A stretch of 64,000 nt of DNA, from positions 7,316,001-7,380,000 of the forward strand of contig NZ_JANADP010000001.1 of NCBI RefSeq assembly GCF_024199945.1. Reading direction: 5' to 3'. The stretch is from Bradyrhizobium sp. CCGUVB4N (lineage in GTDB: Bacteria > Pseudomonadota > Alphaproteobacteria > Rhizobiales > Xanthobacteraceae). The position numbers and the translations under genes are program-made. A model generated the notes under the pieces. The model saw nothing but the letters and a program-made list of their open reading frames with translations, ran no database searches and was not told the DNA's origin. Below are positions 51,162-60,102 of the stretch, piece after piece (position 1 is the stretch's first letter; the number at the start of each line of letters is the position of its first letter).

Positions 51162-51620
51162 TTACGGCTTCTGCTGGAATTCTTCCTTGGAGACGTAGTT
51201 GAAGTCCTCGACCAGCACGTCCTGGACGATGTCGGCCTGCATCCGCTCGTTGACGCGCTGCTTGATCCCAGCGGTCAGGACGGAGAGGTCATAGCGGGCG
51301 AGCTTCCTGAAATCGAGCTTGTCGTCAGCGTAGATCCTGCGGAAGGCCTCGTCCACGACGAACGGCTCGGGCGGAACGGTGAGCTGGTGCATGGTTCGCG
51401 CCTCCACCGTGTAGACAAAGTGCGCGACGATGTAGCCCTGCACGGCGCCGCTCTCGACCATGGGGATGCTCAGCGCGCGGGTCTTCTGGTATTGCAGCCC
51501 GTCCAGATATTCGTCCTTCGCGGGCAGCAGGGTGCCGTTTTCCTTCCAATAGGCCACGCCGTAGCTCGTGCCCGCGGTGAGGATGCATACCCAGAGCCCG
51601 GCCAGCACCAGCTTGATCAT
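51162..51620 (-). CDS. FliL-like membrane-anchored flagellar protein (tentative)
   Basis: A 152-residue protein with one N-terminal membrane helix (MIKLVLAGLWVCILTAGTS) and a periplasmic remainder. The C-terminal pattern LSVLTAGIKQRVNERM followed by VQDVLVEDFNYV resembles the end of FliL. It is translationally coupled to the preceding gene (ATGA, 51617-51620) at the end of the flagellar operon. FliL supports stator function, so a role at the motor is plausible but unproven. Confidence 0.65.
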   Translation of the reverse strand: MIKLVLAGLWVCILTAGTSYGVAYWKENGTLLPAKDEYLDGLQYQKTRALSIPMVESGAVQGYIVAHFVYTVEARTMHQLTVPPEPFVVDEAFRRIYADDKLDFRKLARYDLSVLTAGIKQRVNERMQADIVQDVLVEDFNYVSKEEFQQKP

Positions 51621-52156
51621 TTTCCGTCCCGCGCTGCGCGACCGGTGTAGGTGCCGTCAGACTCGGCATCCTTGATCGCCCTGACGATGATGGTCGCAAC
51701 CTCACGCACGGCGTCGTAATGCATTTCGAGGAGCGAACGGTTGCGCTCGAGCTTCTCGCGCAGCCGCCGGATCTCCTCGGTGATCTCGCTTTCGCCGCCG
51801 AGATGCATCCGCGCCCGCATCAGGCGGACGAATTCCAGCATGCTCCGGCTCTTGCGCATGCTGAAATCGTCGAAATCGACCTTCTGTCCGGTCGCGAGCG
51901 CGACGGTTTCTTCCTCGACGATGGTCTCGAGCCGGCGGATCGCTGACAGCAGGCCGCTGACCTCCTCGGCCCGCGTCGCCTCCAATCTTGCCGCCTCGGC
52001 TTCGTCGAACGGCATCTCGCCGCCGACATTCGGCAGCAGCACGGGCAACAGAGCATCGCCCGGCGCGGCCCCGGTCATCATCTCGGAGTCCAAGACCTGC
52101 TGTTCGACGACCGGCTGCTCTATCACCGGAAGTGTCGCGCCCTGTTCCACCTGCAT
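51617..52156 (-). CDS. FlgN-like flagellar export chaperone (tentative)
   Basis: About 179 residues from ATG 52156; a TTG six codons earlier is possible. The first 60 residues are low-complexity. The remainder is helical, with IRRLREKLERNRSLLEMHYD followed by a short loop and DGTYTGRA, the pattern of the FlgN chaperone for hook-associated proteins FlgK/FlgL. Both candidate clients are encoded upstream in this operon. The match is recognised by pattern only. Confidence 0.6.
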   Translation of the reverse strand: MQVEQGATLPVIEQPVVEQQVLDSEMMTGAAPGDALLPVLLPNVGGEMPFDEAEAARLEATRAEEVSGLLSAIRRLETIVEEETVALATGQKVDFDDFSMRKSRSMLEFVRLMRARMHLGGESEITEEIRRLREKLERNRSLLEMHYDAVREVATIIVRAIKDAESDGTYTGRAARDGK

Positions 52157-52200
52157 AGCAAATTCACCCTTCAACTTTGGTCACCCGTGTCCCAGATCCA

Positions 52201-52680
52201 TCAGCCCGACTTGCCCGTCACATCCGGACCAGGCGGGTGTGCGGACGCGAGCTGCTTGGCAATTCCGATTCCCTTGCCCTTCGCGAGCTGGGCGCCCAGC
52301 TGCTCGGCCAGCATCGATTTCCAGACGCCGCCGGCGGTGCCCTTGCCGAACACTTCCTCCGACTCCTTCGGCAGCATCGTCTCGACAAAGGTCTGGAGGA
52401 TGAACGCCTCGAACTTGCGATAGACCTCATCCGGGCCGGGCTTCTTGATCACCTGCACCGGCGGCCCGTTCACCACTCCGGACTGCGCCTCCGCCACATT
52501 CGCGGCGGATTGATCGGCCGCTGCCGCGGCGACCTTGGTGGCCTCGGACTCCATCGTCGCGGCAAAATCGGCGCCCGACGATTTCAGCGCGTCGAGCTTC
52601 GCGGTCGCCGCGCGCTGCGTCACCGGATCGGCGGCGTCGAGGACGTCGAGAACGAGGTCGGATGTCGGCGTCACGATCAT
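52201..52680 (-). CDS. Rod-binding protein, FlgJ N-terminal-domain type
   Basis: A 159-residue protein. The rod-binding domain at about 85-150 has YRKFEAFILQTFVETMLPKE and VWKSMLAEQLGAQLA. It lacks the muramidase domain of enterobacterial FlgJ; a separate lytic transglycosylase is encoded at 61451-62035. ATG 52680 overlaps the FliJ-like gene's stop (ATGA at 52677-52680). It should help rod assembly in the periplasm. Confidence 0.85.
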   Translation of the reverse strand: MIVTPTSDLVLDVLDAADPVTQRAATAKLDALKSSGADFAATMESEATKVAAAAADQSAANVAEAQSGVVNGPPVQVIKKPGPDEVYRKFEAFILQTFVETMLPKESEEVFGKGTAGGVWKSMLAEQLGAQLAKGKGIGIAKQLASAHPPGPDVTGKSG

Positions 52681-53096
52681 GTCTTGTTCCGGCTGGCTGG
52701 CCGTGGCGCCAAATCGCGCACGGCGGCATGTGTCTCGGTCATGTCCTCGAGCGAGCGCTTCTCGGCGTCGCGCAGCTTTTCGGCCAGCGCCACCTTGGCG
52801 ACCTCCTCGAGCTGTTTGACGCGCCGGTTTTCCGAGCGGACCTTGGCGAGCTGCATCGCGGCCCGCTCTTGCACGGCGCGCGCGCCGACGGTCGTCCTGT
52901 TGAGGCGCCTCGCGAGCGACTCGCTCGACGATCCGGCCGGCGGTTTTCCCCCGTTCAGGGTCCCGACCAGCCAAACCTGCTCATCCTGCATGGTCTGCTC
53001 CTGCTGCCGCAGTTGCGCGAGCTGCCATTCGGACAGACGGAGCTGAAGCTTCACCAGCGAGACGATCCGACCGAGCTTGTCCGCGCGCGAATTCAT
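52677..53096 (-). CDS. FliJ-like coiled-coil flagellar protein (tentative)
   Basis: A 139-residue, highly helical and charged protein without membrane segment. Two long amphipathic helices (about residues 8-40 and 70-125) resemble FliJ-type soluble export components. It lies between fliR and the rod-binding gene with ATGA coupling. Sequence identity to known FliJ is not recognisable, so the name rests on architecture and position. Confidence 0.55.
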   Translation of the reverse strand: MNSRADKLGRIVSLVKLQLRLSEWQLAQLRQQEQTMQDEQVWLVGTLNGGKPPAGSSSESLARRLNRTTVGARAVQERAAMQLAKVRSENRRVKQLEEVAKVALAEKLRDAEKRSLEDMTETHAAVRDLAPRPASRNKT

Positions 53097-53102
53097 GGCC
53101 CG

Positions 53103-53855
53103 TCATCCCGCCAGCCACGATGACATGCCGAGCATGAATTGCGTCAATAACTCGTCACTGGTGAGATAGAGCAGCAGTAGACCGCCGACCAGGACGAACG
53201 GCACCGAGACGAAATAGACCGCAATCGACGGCGTCAGCTTGTTGATGAGGCCGATCGAAAAATTGACGATGACGGAATAGACGATGAAGGGGCTGGTGAT
53301 CCGCAGCGTCAGCACGAACGCGTCCGTGAGGCGGCTCGTGAGCTGATTCAGCGCCATCTCGCCGCTCAGTCTCTCACCGGGATGCCAGACGTCGTAGGAG
53401 TTCATCAACCCACGCACGACTTGCCAATGCTGGTCGGTGAGGAAGAACAGCGTGGTGACCGCGGCCATGATCAGCGGCACCGAGGCCGGCGTCGGATCGT
53501 TGTCGCCGAGCGGCACGCCCGGGATGTTGCTGAGCCCGATCGAGCTCGCCATAACGGTGGACATGGTCTGGAGCGCGAGGAAGAACACGCGCCCGCCGAG
53601 GCCGATGACGCTGCCGACCAATATTTCGGTGCCGATCAGCAGCGCGAGCGTCAGCGGCGACGCATCGTCCACCAGCGGCTTCAGCATCGAGACCAGGATC
53701 GGTGACAGCGCAAACGTCGTGACGAGCGCGACGAACAGGCGGATCTGCGGCGGCACGTTCGTGCTGGAATAACCGGGCACCAGCATCAGGCAGGAGCCGA
53801 TACGGCAGAATACGATAAACGTCGCGAGCACGTTGTCGGCGAGGCCGCTGATCAC
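53103..53855 (-). CDS. fliR: Flagellar export apparatus protein FliR
   Basis: A 250-residue polytopic membrane protein of the FliR/SctT family, with early FIVFCRIGSCLMLVPGYSS and a central NFSIGLINKLTPSIAVYFVS block. It forms the export gate core with FliP and FliQ. The start is a GTG whose last bases overlap the flhA stop (GTGA, 53852-53855). Its order after flhA is conserved in alphaproteobacterial flagellar operons. Confidence 0.94.
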   Translation of the reverse strand: MISGLADNVLATFIVFCRIGSCLMLVPGYSSTNVPPQIRLFVALVTTFALSPILVSMLKPLVDDASPLTLALLIGTEILVGSVIGLGGRVFFLALQTMSTVMASSIGLSNIPGVPLGDNDPTPASVPLIMAAVTTLFFLTDQHWQVVRGLMNSYDVWHPGERLSGEMALNQLTSRLTDAFVLTLRITSPFIVYSVIVNFSIGLINKLTPSIAVYFVSVPFVLVGGLLLLYLTSDELLTQFMLGMSSWLAG

Positions 53856-55933
53856 GAGATGGCTCCGAGCGCCCGGATCTCGGCGCTGCGAGCGACCTCG
53901 ACATGCGACAGGATCGGCAATGTCGGGAACACCCGTTCCAGGATCATGCGGACATAGGGGCGGGCTTCCGGCGTCACCGCCAGCACCACGCTGGTGCCGT
54001 CCTCGGTGAATTTCCGGATCGCGGCACTGGCTTCGGTCGCGAACTGTTCGATCAGGCGCGGGTCGGCGTCGAACTCGACGACGTCGCCCTTGCCGTCGCG
54101 CTTCAGGCTCTGGTGGAAGGCGAGATCCCAGCGGTTGCCGAGGCGAAGGACGTTGAGCACGCCATTGTCGGAGAGATCACCGCAGATCTGCTGAGCCAGG
54201 CGCATGCGCACGTGCTCGGCCACCTGCTCGGAACGCCGCACATGCGGCGCGATCTCGGCGACCGCCTCGAGGATCAGGTGAAGATTCCGGATCGACACTC
54301 GCTCGCCCAGCAGGATCTTCAGGATCGCCAGCAGGCCCGAATAGGAGATCTGCGACGGACAGAGATCGTCGACCAGGCGCTTGTACTCGGGCTCGAGCCG
54401 GTCAAGCAGCCCGCGCATGTCCTTGTAGGACAGCAGCTGGGAGAGGTTCGCCCTGAGCACCTCGCTCAGATGCGTGAGCAGCACCGACAGATTGTCGACC
54501 GGCTTGCAGCCCTGCCGCCTGACTTCATCGGTGAAGGCTTCGGTCACCCACAGCGCCTTCATGCCGAACGCGGGCTCGATTACCTCGTCGCCGGGCACGT
54601 CGGGCTTGCCGTCCTTGTCCACCAGCACCATCACCTCGCCGATCCTGAGCTCGCCATGGGCGACGCGGGTATCGTGGATCCGGATCTGGTAACCCTTGGG
54701 ATCGATCGACAGATTGTCCGACAGCTTGATCTCGGGAATGACGAAGCCGTACTGCTTGGCGAACTTCTTGCGGATCTTGCTGACGCGGTGCGCGAGCTCG
54801 TTGCGCGAGCCGAGCAAATGGACCGACAGATGGCTGCCGAGCGACAGCTCGATTTCGGCGGTCTTGAGCGATTCCTTGACGGATTCCTTGGCATCGTTCT
54901 GCGCGCGCTCTTCCGCCTTGCGCGCCGCCTCCTTCTGCTGCGCAGCCGCCTGCCGCTTCGGCAGCGAGTAGCCGACGAAGGCCATGACGCCGCCCAGGAG
55001 CACGAACGGCGCCATCGGCAGGCCGGGCATCAAGGCGAGCACGAACATCATCAACGACGCCGCCGACACCGCGCGCGGGTAGCCGCCGAGCTGCCGCAGC
55101 ACGGCCTGCTCCGCCGAACCCCTGGTGCCGCCCTTGGAGACCAGCAGGCCCGCCGAAAGCGATACGATCAGTGCCGGCATCTGCGTGACCAGACCGTCGC
55201 CGACGGAGAGTTTTGTGTAGACGTCGGCAGCACGCGACAGCGTCAGGCCGTGATGGGTGACGCCGATGATGATGCCGCCGAAGATGTTGATCGCGGTGAT
55301 GATCAGGCCGGCGATAGCATCGCCGCGGACGAATTTCGAAGCACCGTCCATCGCGCCGAAGAAGGAGCTTTCCTCTTCGAGCTCGCGGCGCCGGCGCTGC
55401 GCTTCCTTGTCGTCGATCAGACCCGCCGACAGGTCCGCGTCGATCGCCATCTGCTTGCCCGGGATGGCGTCCAGGGTAAAGCGGGCGCCGACTTCGGCGA
55501 TACGCGTCGCGCCCTTGGTGATCACGACGAAGTTCACCGTGACCAGGATCGCGAAGATGATCAGGCCGATGACGAAGTCGCCGCCCATGACGAATTTCGA
55601 GAAGCCGGCGACGACATGGCCGGCAGCCTGTTCGCCCTCCCCGCCGCGGGACAGGATCAGGCGGGTCGTCGCCACGTTGAGCGCCAGCCGCAGGATCGTC
55701 GCGATCAGCAGGACCGTCGGGAAGGCGGAGAAGTCGAGCGGCCGCTGGATCCACAATGCGACCATCAGGATCAGCGCCGCGAGCGCGATCGAGAACGCCA
55801 GGCCGAGGTCGATCAGAAGCGGAGGGATCGGCAGGAACAGGATCGTGAGCATGGCCACGATACCGCCCGCGAAGAAGGCATCCGCGCCGACGCGTCGCGG
55901 GTTGGGCAGGCTAGCAGCTAAAGTATCGGCCAT
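53852..55933 (-). CDS. flhA: Flagellar export apparatus protein FlhA
   Basis: A 693-residue FlhA. The N-terminal 320 residues form about eight membrane helices, including the conserved FHIPEP-region equivalent GARFTLDAIPGKQMAIDADL. The cytoplasmic export-substrate platform covers about 345-693 (for example LLAILKILLGERVSIRNLHL). It forms the nonameric ring that hands substrates to the gate. ATG 55933. A 78-base gap separates it from fliQ. Confidence 0.96.
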   Translation of the reverse strand: MADTLAASLPNPRRVGADAFFAGGIVAMLTILFLPIPPLLIDLGLAFSIALAALILMVALWIQRPLDFSAFPTVLLIATILRLALNVATTRLILSRGGEGEQAAGHVVAGFSKFVMGGDFVIGLIIFAILVTVNFVVITKGATRIAEVGARFTLDAIPGKQMAIDADLSAGLIDDKEAQRRRRELEEESSFFGAMDGASKFVRGDAIAGLIITAINIFGGIIIGVTHHGLTLSRAADVYTKLSVGDGLVTQMPALIVSLSAGLLVSKGGTRGSAEQAVLRQLGGYPRAVSAASLMMFVLALMPGLPMAPFVLLGGVMAFVGYSLPKRQAAAQQKEAARKAEERAQNDAKESVKESLKTAEIELSLGSHLSVHLLGSRNELAHRVSKIRKKFAKQYGFVIPEIKLSDNLSIDPKGYQIRIHDTRVAHGELRIGEVMVLVDKDGKPDVPGDEVIEPAFGMKALWVTEAFTDEVRRQGCKPVDNLSVLLTHLSEVLRANLSQLLSYKDMRGLLDRLEPEYKRLVDDLCPSQISYSGLLAILKILLGERVSIRNLHLILEAVAEIAPHVRRSEQVAEHVRMRLAQQICGDLSDNGVLNVLRLGNRWDLAFHQSLKRDGKGDVVEFDADPRLIEQFATEASAAIRKFTEDGTSVVLAVTPEARPYVRMILERVFPTLPILSHVEVARSAEIRALGAIS

Positions 55934-56011
55934 GGGTCACCGGCAGCAGGGTCCGCCTGCATTTTGCCCCGCAAAGCTTACGCGAGGGTGGTGGCCGGAG
56001 CTCTTCGCGGA

Positions 56012-56278
56012 TCAGAAGCCGTGCTCGATCCGCGAATAGACCATCTCGGTGAAGGTGGAGATATGGGCGCCGATGAAGGAGCCGGAGACCGCCACGACCA
56101 CGAGGATGACGACGATCTTCGGAACGAAGGTCAGCGTCGCCTCCTGGACCTGGGTCAGGGCCTGGATCAGCGCGATAACGATTCCGACCAGCATCCCGGC
56201 GCCGACCGCGGGTCCGCAGGCAACGAGGATGGTCCAGATCGCCGCCTGGACGATGTCGAGGGCGTCCCGCTCGTTCAT
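56012..56278 (-). CDS. fliQ: Flagellar export apparatus protein FliQ
   Basis: An 88-residue protein of standard FliQ length with two membrane hairpin helices. The block GMLVGIVIALIQALTQVQEA is the family signature. It is part of the FliPQR gate. It follows flgD by two bases and precedes flhA. Confidence 0.94.
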   Translation of the reverse strand: MNERDALDIVQAAIWTILVACGPAVGAGMLVGIVIALIQALTQVQEATLTFVPKIVVILVVVAVSGSFIGAHISTFTEMVYSRIEHGF

Positions 56279-56280
56279 GG

Positions 56281-56700
56281 CTAGCTGATCGTCAGGCCGG
56301 GGCCGACCGCGACCTTGGTGCCGTCCTCGAGGGTCGCGACCGAGCCGTTGCTGTTGATCGAGATCGACGCAACCTTGCCGGTGAAGGTCGCCCCGGTCGA
56401 GTCGGTGAAGCTGACGTTCTTCCCGATCAGTCCGTCCGCCTGCGACAGCGCCTGCGAGGACAGCAGCGAATCCAGCTTCGTATTGGTCTGCATCGCCTGC
56501 TCGACCGACGACAGCTGAGCGAACTGGCTCATATATTGCGACGTATCCATCGGATTGGTCGGATCCTGGTTCTTCATCTCGGCGATGAGGAGCTGCAGGA
56601 AGGTGTTATAGTCGACGGTGTTGTTCGACGTGGACGTGGTGGACGACGTCGAGCTCGTCGAATTGGTGCTGGTGGTATCGGTTGCGCTGGAAACGTTCAT
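56281..56700 (-). CDS. flgD: Flagellar hook assembly protein FlgD (short form)
   Basis: A 139-residue FlgD. After a Ser/Thr-rich leader (1-28) comes the conserved NTFLQLLIAEMKNQDPTNPM and SQYMSQFAQLSSVEQAMQTN. The C-terminal cap domain is short relative to enterobacterial FlgD (~230 residues), as in other rhizobia. It forms the hook cap for FlgE polymerisation. Confidence 0.94.
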   Translation of the reverse strand: MNVSSATDTTSTNSTSSTSSTTSTSNNTVDYNTFLQLLIAEMKNQDPTNPMDTSQYMSQFAQLSSVEQAMQTNTKLDSLLSSQALSQADGLIGKNVSFTDSTGATFTGKVASISINSNGSVATLEDGTKVAVGPGLTIS

Positions 56701-56717
56701 TTGCCTCTCCGCTGTTG

Positions 56718-57128
56718 TCAGGCAGCCTCGAATGGGGCTTCAGTGTTGGCGCCGGCCAGGATCGCCTGCTCCAGGGGAAACAGCGCCCGGATCCGCTTGA
56801 GCGCTTCGAAGTAGCGGGTTCCGCCGACCATCTCGTCGATCGCGGCGAGCCCGTCCAGCATCTCGCGGTTCTCGCACACGGCGAGCAGGGCGGCGTGGTG
56901 CTGCGCGTAGAGCGAGGCGGCTGCAGCGATATCCGTCGGATTCATCAGCATGAGCTGGACGATGAAATAGAGCTGGCGCATCGCCGTGGTGGCGTCGGAG
57001 GCCTGCATGACCTGCCCTTCCAGCAGGAACATCACGTCGTTGACGAGCTCGAGCGAGACCTTGCGGTCCACGCGCAGCACCGCGCCGTTGATGTAGACCC
57101 GTTCGCCCGCCCGCAAGGAAATCTTCAT
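56718..57128 (-). CDS. flbT: Flagellin synthesis repressor FlbT
   Basis: A 136-residue FlbT, beginning KISLRAGERVYINGAVLRVD. In Caulobacter it binds flagellin mRNA and limits translation until hook completion. The ATG overlaps the flaF stop by one base (TAATG, 57126-57130), so the two are coupled. The pair is characteristic of alphaproteobacteria. Confidence 0.94.
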   Translation of the reverse strand: MKISLRAGERVYINGAVLRVDRKVSLELVNDVMFLLEGQVMQASDATTAMRQLYFIVQLMLMNPTDIAAAASLYAQHHAALLAVCENREMLDGLAAIDEMVGGTRYFEALKRIRALFPLEQAILAGANTEAPFEAA

Positions 57129-57472
57129 TAAAGCGCGTCTCGGATCATGCGGTTGATTTCGACGAGCTGCATCACGTCGCTCGAACGTTCTTCGCGAAGG
57201 CGATCGGCCTCCTTGACGACCCACAGGCCGATCGAGATGATGTCCGCGCGCAGCTGCTCGGGCAGTCCGTTCTCCGGATGCGCGAGATCCTCGATGAAGA
57301 TGGTCCACAGCCGCCGGACGTAGAGCAGGCTCTGGACCTGATCCTCCCTGCTGTGATGCTCCCTCTGGAGCCGCTCCAGCCGGTCGATGCCGAGGCTGAG
57401 CGCCTGTCGCTCGCGCCCCCGCGCCTCGTAGCCGCTGTCTTCAACGACCGTTTCGTAGGCTTCAAAAGTCAT
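57128..57472 (-). CDS. flaF: Flagellar biosynthesis regulator FlaF
   Basis: A 114-residue FlaF with the helical core LWTIFIEDLAHPENGLPEQL and ISIGLWVVKEADRL. FlaF promotes flagellin synthesis or export and opposes FlbT. It lies between flgL and flbT, the usual order. ATG 57472. Confidence 0.94.
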   Translation of the reverse strand: MTFEAYETVVEDSGYEARGRERQALSLGIDRLERLQREHHSREDQVQSLLYVRRLWTIFIEDLAHPENGLPEQLRADIISIGLWVVKEADRLREERSSDVMQLVEINRMIRDAL

Positions 57473-57531
57473 CCGGACAACTCTGCGCAGAAAATTGCAA
57501 GAAACTAAAAGCGAACGCGACGACGCGCGGC

Positions 57532-58578
57532 TCAGAGATAGTTGATGAGGCTGATCTTCTGGAGCTGCGAGGTCAGCGCGAGCGCCGTCTGGATCTGGGT
57601 CTGCAGCGCATTGACGCGCACCGATGCCTCCGTCGGATCGACCTGCTCCATGCCGACGATCTGATTGTTCAGAATGTCCTTCTGGGTCTTGAGCTTGTCG
57701 GTCGCGGTGGTGAGCCGCTGCTGCACCGTGCCGACGCTGCCGCCGAGCGCAGCGAGGTCGGTGATGGCGCTGCCGACGAGGCCGATGGCCTTGTCAACCA
57801 CGACCTGGAACGTCGACTGGTCGAGGTTTGCATTTCCGAGATCGGCCATCATCGTGTAGGCCTCGGCGAGCTTGCGGAAACCGGTCTGGTTGGCGCTGAC
57901 CGACGTATCGGCAATCTCGGTGGTGGAGATGCGGCTCTGCATGACCTGGTCGGTGGCCGACGACCAGTTGGTGTTCCAGGCCGGGCTCGCGAACTCGGCG
58001 TCGAAGGGACCGTTGAGGAAGCTCTGCATTTGAGCCGGGGTAATCGTGCTCACGCTGGCCGAGGATTGCGGGAAACCGAAGGCCGCAAGGAAATCGCTAT
58101 CGACCTGGTTCTTGCTGGCCGAGCCGGCGGCATAAGCCGTGACCGGCTGATTCTGCGTGTTGATGCCGGAGAACAGATACGAGCCGTTATAGGAGATGTT
58201 CAGCGCGCCGATCAGATCCTGGAGGTTGGAGGACGCAGGCGGCAGGATGATCCGCCCGCCGCCGTCGGTGCTGCGGGCCGCGATCAGGTCCTTGAGGAAG
58301 TCCGTTGCGGTCGTGCTGAGCTGGGTGATGCGGTCCTGTGTCACGTCCAGGCGTCCCGCGACCAGCCCGTTGGTATCGACGAGCTGGTCGGCGAAGCTCA
58401 TGTCCGCACGCAAGGTGACGTCGCCTCCCGTCGTGGCACCGAGTTCCAGGCCGACATCGGCGAAGCGGCCGGTGGTCGCCTCCGTCGACGCCTTGCTCAG
58501 CGCGGCCTGGTTGCTCGTGATCGAATACCTCAACGACGAGGACAACATCAGGGTCGAAATGTAGTTGGCGCTCATCAT
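57532..58578 (-). CDS. flgL: Hook-filament junction protein FlgL
   Basis: A 348-residue protein with flagellin-like helical N- and C-termini (SSLRYSITSNQAALSKASTE and RVNALQTQIQTALALTSQLQ). It forms the second hook-filament junction ring. ATG 58578 has GGGGA seven bases upstream. It directly follows flgK (two-base gap). Confidence 0.92.
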   Translation of the reverse strand: MMSANYISTLMLSSSLRYSITSNQAALSKASTEATTGRFADVGLELGATTGGDVTLRADMSFADQLVDTNGLVAGRLDVTQDRITQLSTTATDFLKDLIAARSTDGGGRIILPPASSNLQDLIGALNISYNGSYLFSGINTQNQPVTAYAAGSASKNQVDSDFLAAFGFPQSSASVSTITPAQMQSFLNGPFDAEFASPAWNTNWSSATDQVMQSRISTTEIADTSVSANQTGFRKLAEAYTMMADLGNANLDQSTFQVVVDKAIGLVGSAITDLAALGGSVGTVQQRLTTATDKLKTQKDILNNQIVGMEQVDPTEASVRVNALQTQIQTALALTSQLQKISLINYL

Positions 58579-58580
58579 GA

Positions 58581-60056
58581 CTAATTCCCCACGGCGGCTA
58601 GCAAGGCTTGCAACATTTGGTCGACGGTCGAGATGATCTTCGACGACGCCGAATAGGTGCGTTCGACCTGGAGCATCAACGACATCTCGTCGTCCATGTT
58701 GACGCCATTGACGTTCGACAGCGCCGTCGTGCTGCGGTCGAGCAGCGTGCTCTGGTACTGGGAGTTGTCATTGGCGGTCTTGCGCTGATTTTCGATCCAG
58801 CTCGTCGACGACGCCGCATAGTCGATCAGGCTGCCGTTCGGCTTGCCCTGCGTGGTCGCATCGAACGGCTGCGACGCATCCATGTTGGTGATGAGCTGCT
58901 GAAGCCGGGTCGAATAGCCGCCGCTGCCGGCGGTGTTGTATTGATAGGCGACGTTGCCGCTGATCGCACCGTCGCGCAGCAGATTCGGGTTGCCGCCCTG
59001 GGCCGGATCGACCGATGCGGCAACCGAGATCGTACCGGCAAGGCCCACCGAGACGGTGGCGCTTGCAGGCATCGCCGGCGAGCCAGGATAGGTGAAGAGG
59101 CCGGGAACGTCGGGCAGCGACGCGCCCGACTGGTCGCTTTCCTTGAAAGTATTGATCAGGCCACGGGCGACTTCGTCGAGCTGGCTCTGATAGGTGACCG
59201 TGTCGGTGTCGCGCAATTGGGCGAGACCGGCGAGCTTGCCGGACTTGATCGGCATCACCGAATTGGGACCGGTCACGGGCACGCCATCGATAAAGACCGC
59301 ATTTCCGCTGATGTTCGCCGAATAGGACGTGGTCGGGGCGAAGCTCACCGCCCGCGCCGTCTTGTCGAACAGCACCACGCCGCTGTCGGTGTAGAGCGCG
59401 GCATCGCCGTTGGTGCGGATCGACATCGTGACGCCGACCTCCTGGGACAGCTTCGAGACGATGCTGTCGCGCTGGTCGAGATAATCGGTCACGTCGTCGC
59501 CGGCGATCGTCCCCTTGACGATTGCCGTATTGACGGTCTGGAACTGGGAGAGCAGCTGGTTGATGTTCTGGACCGAAATGTTCATGTCGGCATCCGCGCC
59601 CTCGCGGACCGACTGCACGGTCTGGGTTGCCTGGTTGAGCGCGGTCGCCATGTCCTTCGCGGACGTCACGGCGGCCTGGGCCAGCGTGGTGTTGTCCGGA
59701 GCGTTGGCATATTGCTGAAGCGCCTGCTTCAGCGCATTGAGCTGCGCCGTCGGCGACTGGTCGAGCTGCGGATCGTCCACCGTGGCAGACGCGATCTTCT
59801 GGAGACCGTCATAGATCGCGCTCTGCGTGGCCGCCGCGGAGGTCGCGGTCAGCACGTTGCTGTACAGACCCGAACTGGCGGCGCGCTGGATCGCCGCCAC
59901 GTAGACGCCGGCGCCGGGAAGATTGTCCAGCACCGTGATCTTGCGCGAATAGCCGGTCGAACTGGCGCCGGCGATGTTGCGCGAGACGGTCGACGACTGG
60001 ATGCCCGACGCCATGAGCGAATTGCGGGCGGAGTCGAGGGCTGACGTAAGGGACAT
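58581..60056 (-). CDS. flgK: Hook-associated protein FlgK
   Basis: A 491-residue FlgK. The N-terminal helix has SLMASGIQSSTVSRNIAGAS followed by GYSRK. The C-terminus ends with NVNGVNMDDEMSLMLQVERTY, the diagnostic FlgK motif. It forms the first hook-filament junction ring. It precedes flgL and follows flgE by 46 bases. Confidence 0.95.
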   Translation of the reverse strand: MSLTSALDSARNSLMASGIQSSTVSRNIAGASSTGYSRKITVLDNLPGAGVYVAAIQRAASSGLYSNVLTATSAAATQSAIYDGLQKIASATVDDPQLDQSPTAQLNALKQALQQYANAPDNTTLAQAAVTSAKDMATALNQATQTVQSVREGADADMNISVQNINQLLSQFQTVNTAIVKGTIAGDDVTDYLDQRDSIVSKLSQEVGVTMSIRTNGDAALYTDSGVVLFDKTARAVSFAPTTSYSANISGNAVFIDGVPVTGPNSVMPIKSGKLAGLAQLRDTDTVTYQSQLDEVARGLINTFKESDQSGASLPDVPGLFTYPGSPAMPASATVSVGLAGTISVAASVDPAQGGNPNLLRDGAISGNVAYQYNTAGSGGYSTRLQQLITNMDASQPFDATTQGKPNGSLIDYAASSTSWIENQRKTANDNSQYQSTLLDRSTTALSNVNGVNMDDEMSLMLQVERTYSASSKIISTVDQMLQALLAAVGN

Positions 60057-60102
60057 GGCGTGCTCTTGAACGTTCTCTTGCCCGGGAAGGGCGCTGAAGA
60101 AT

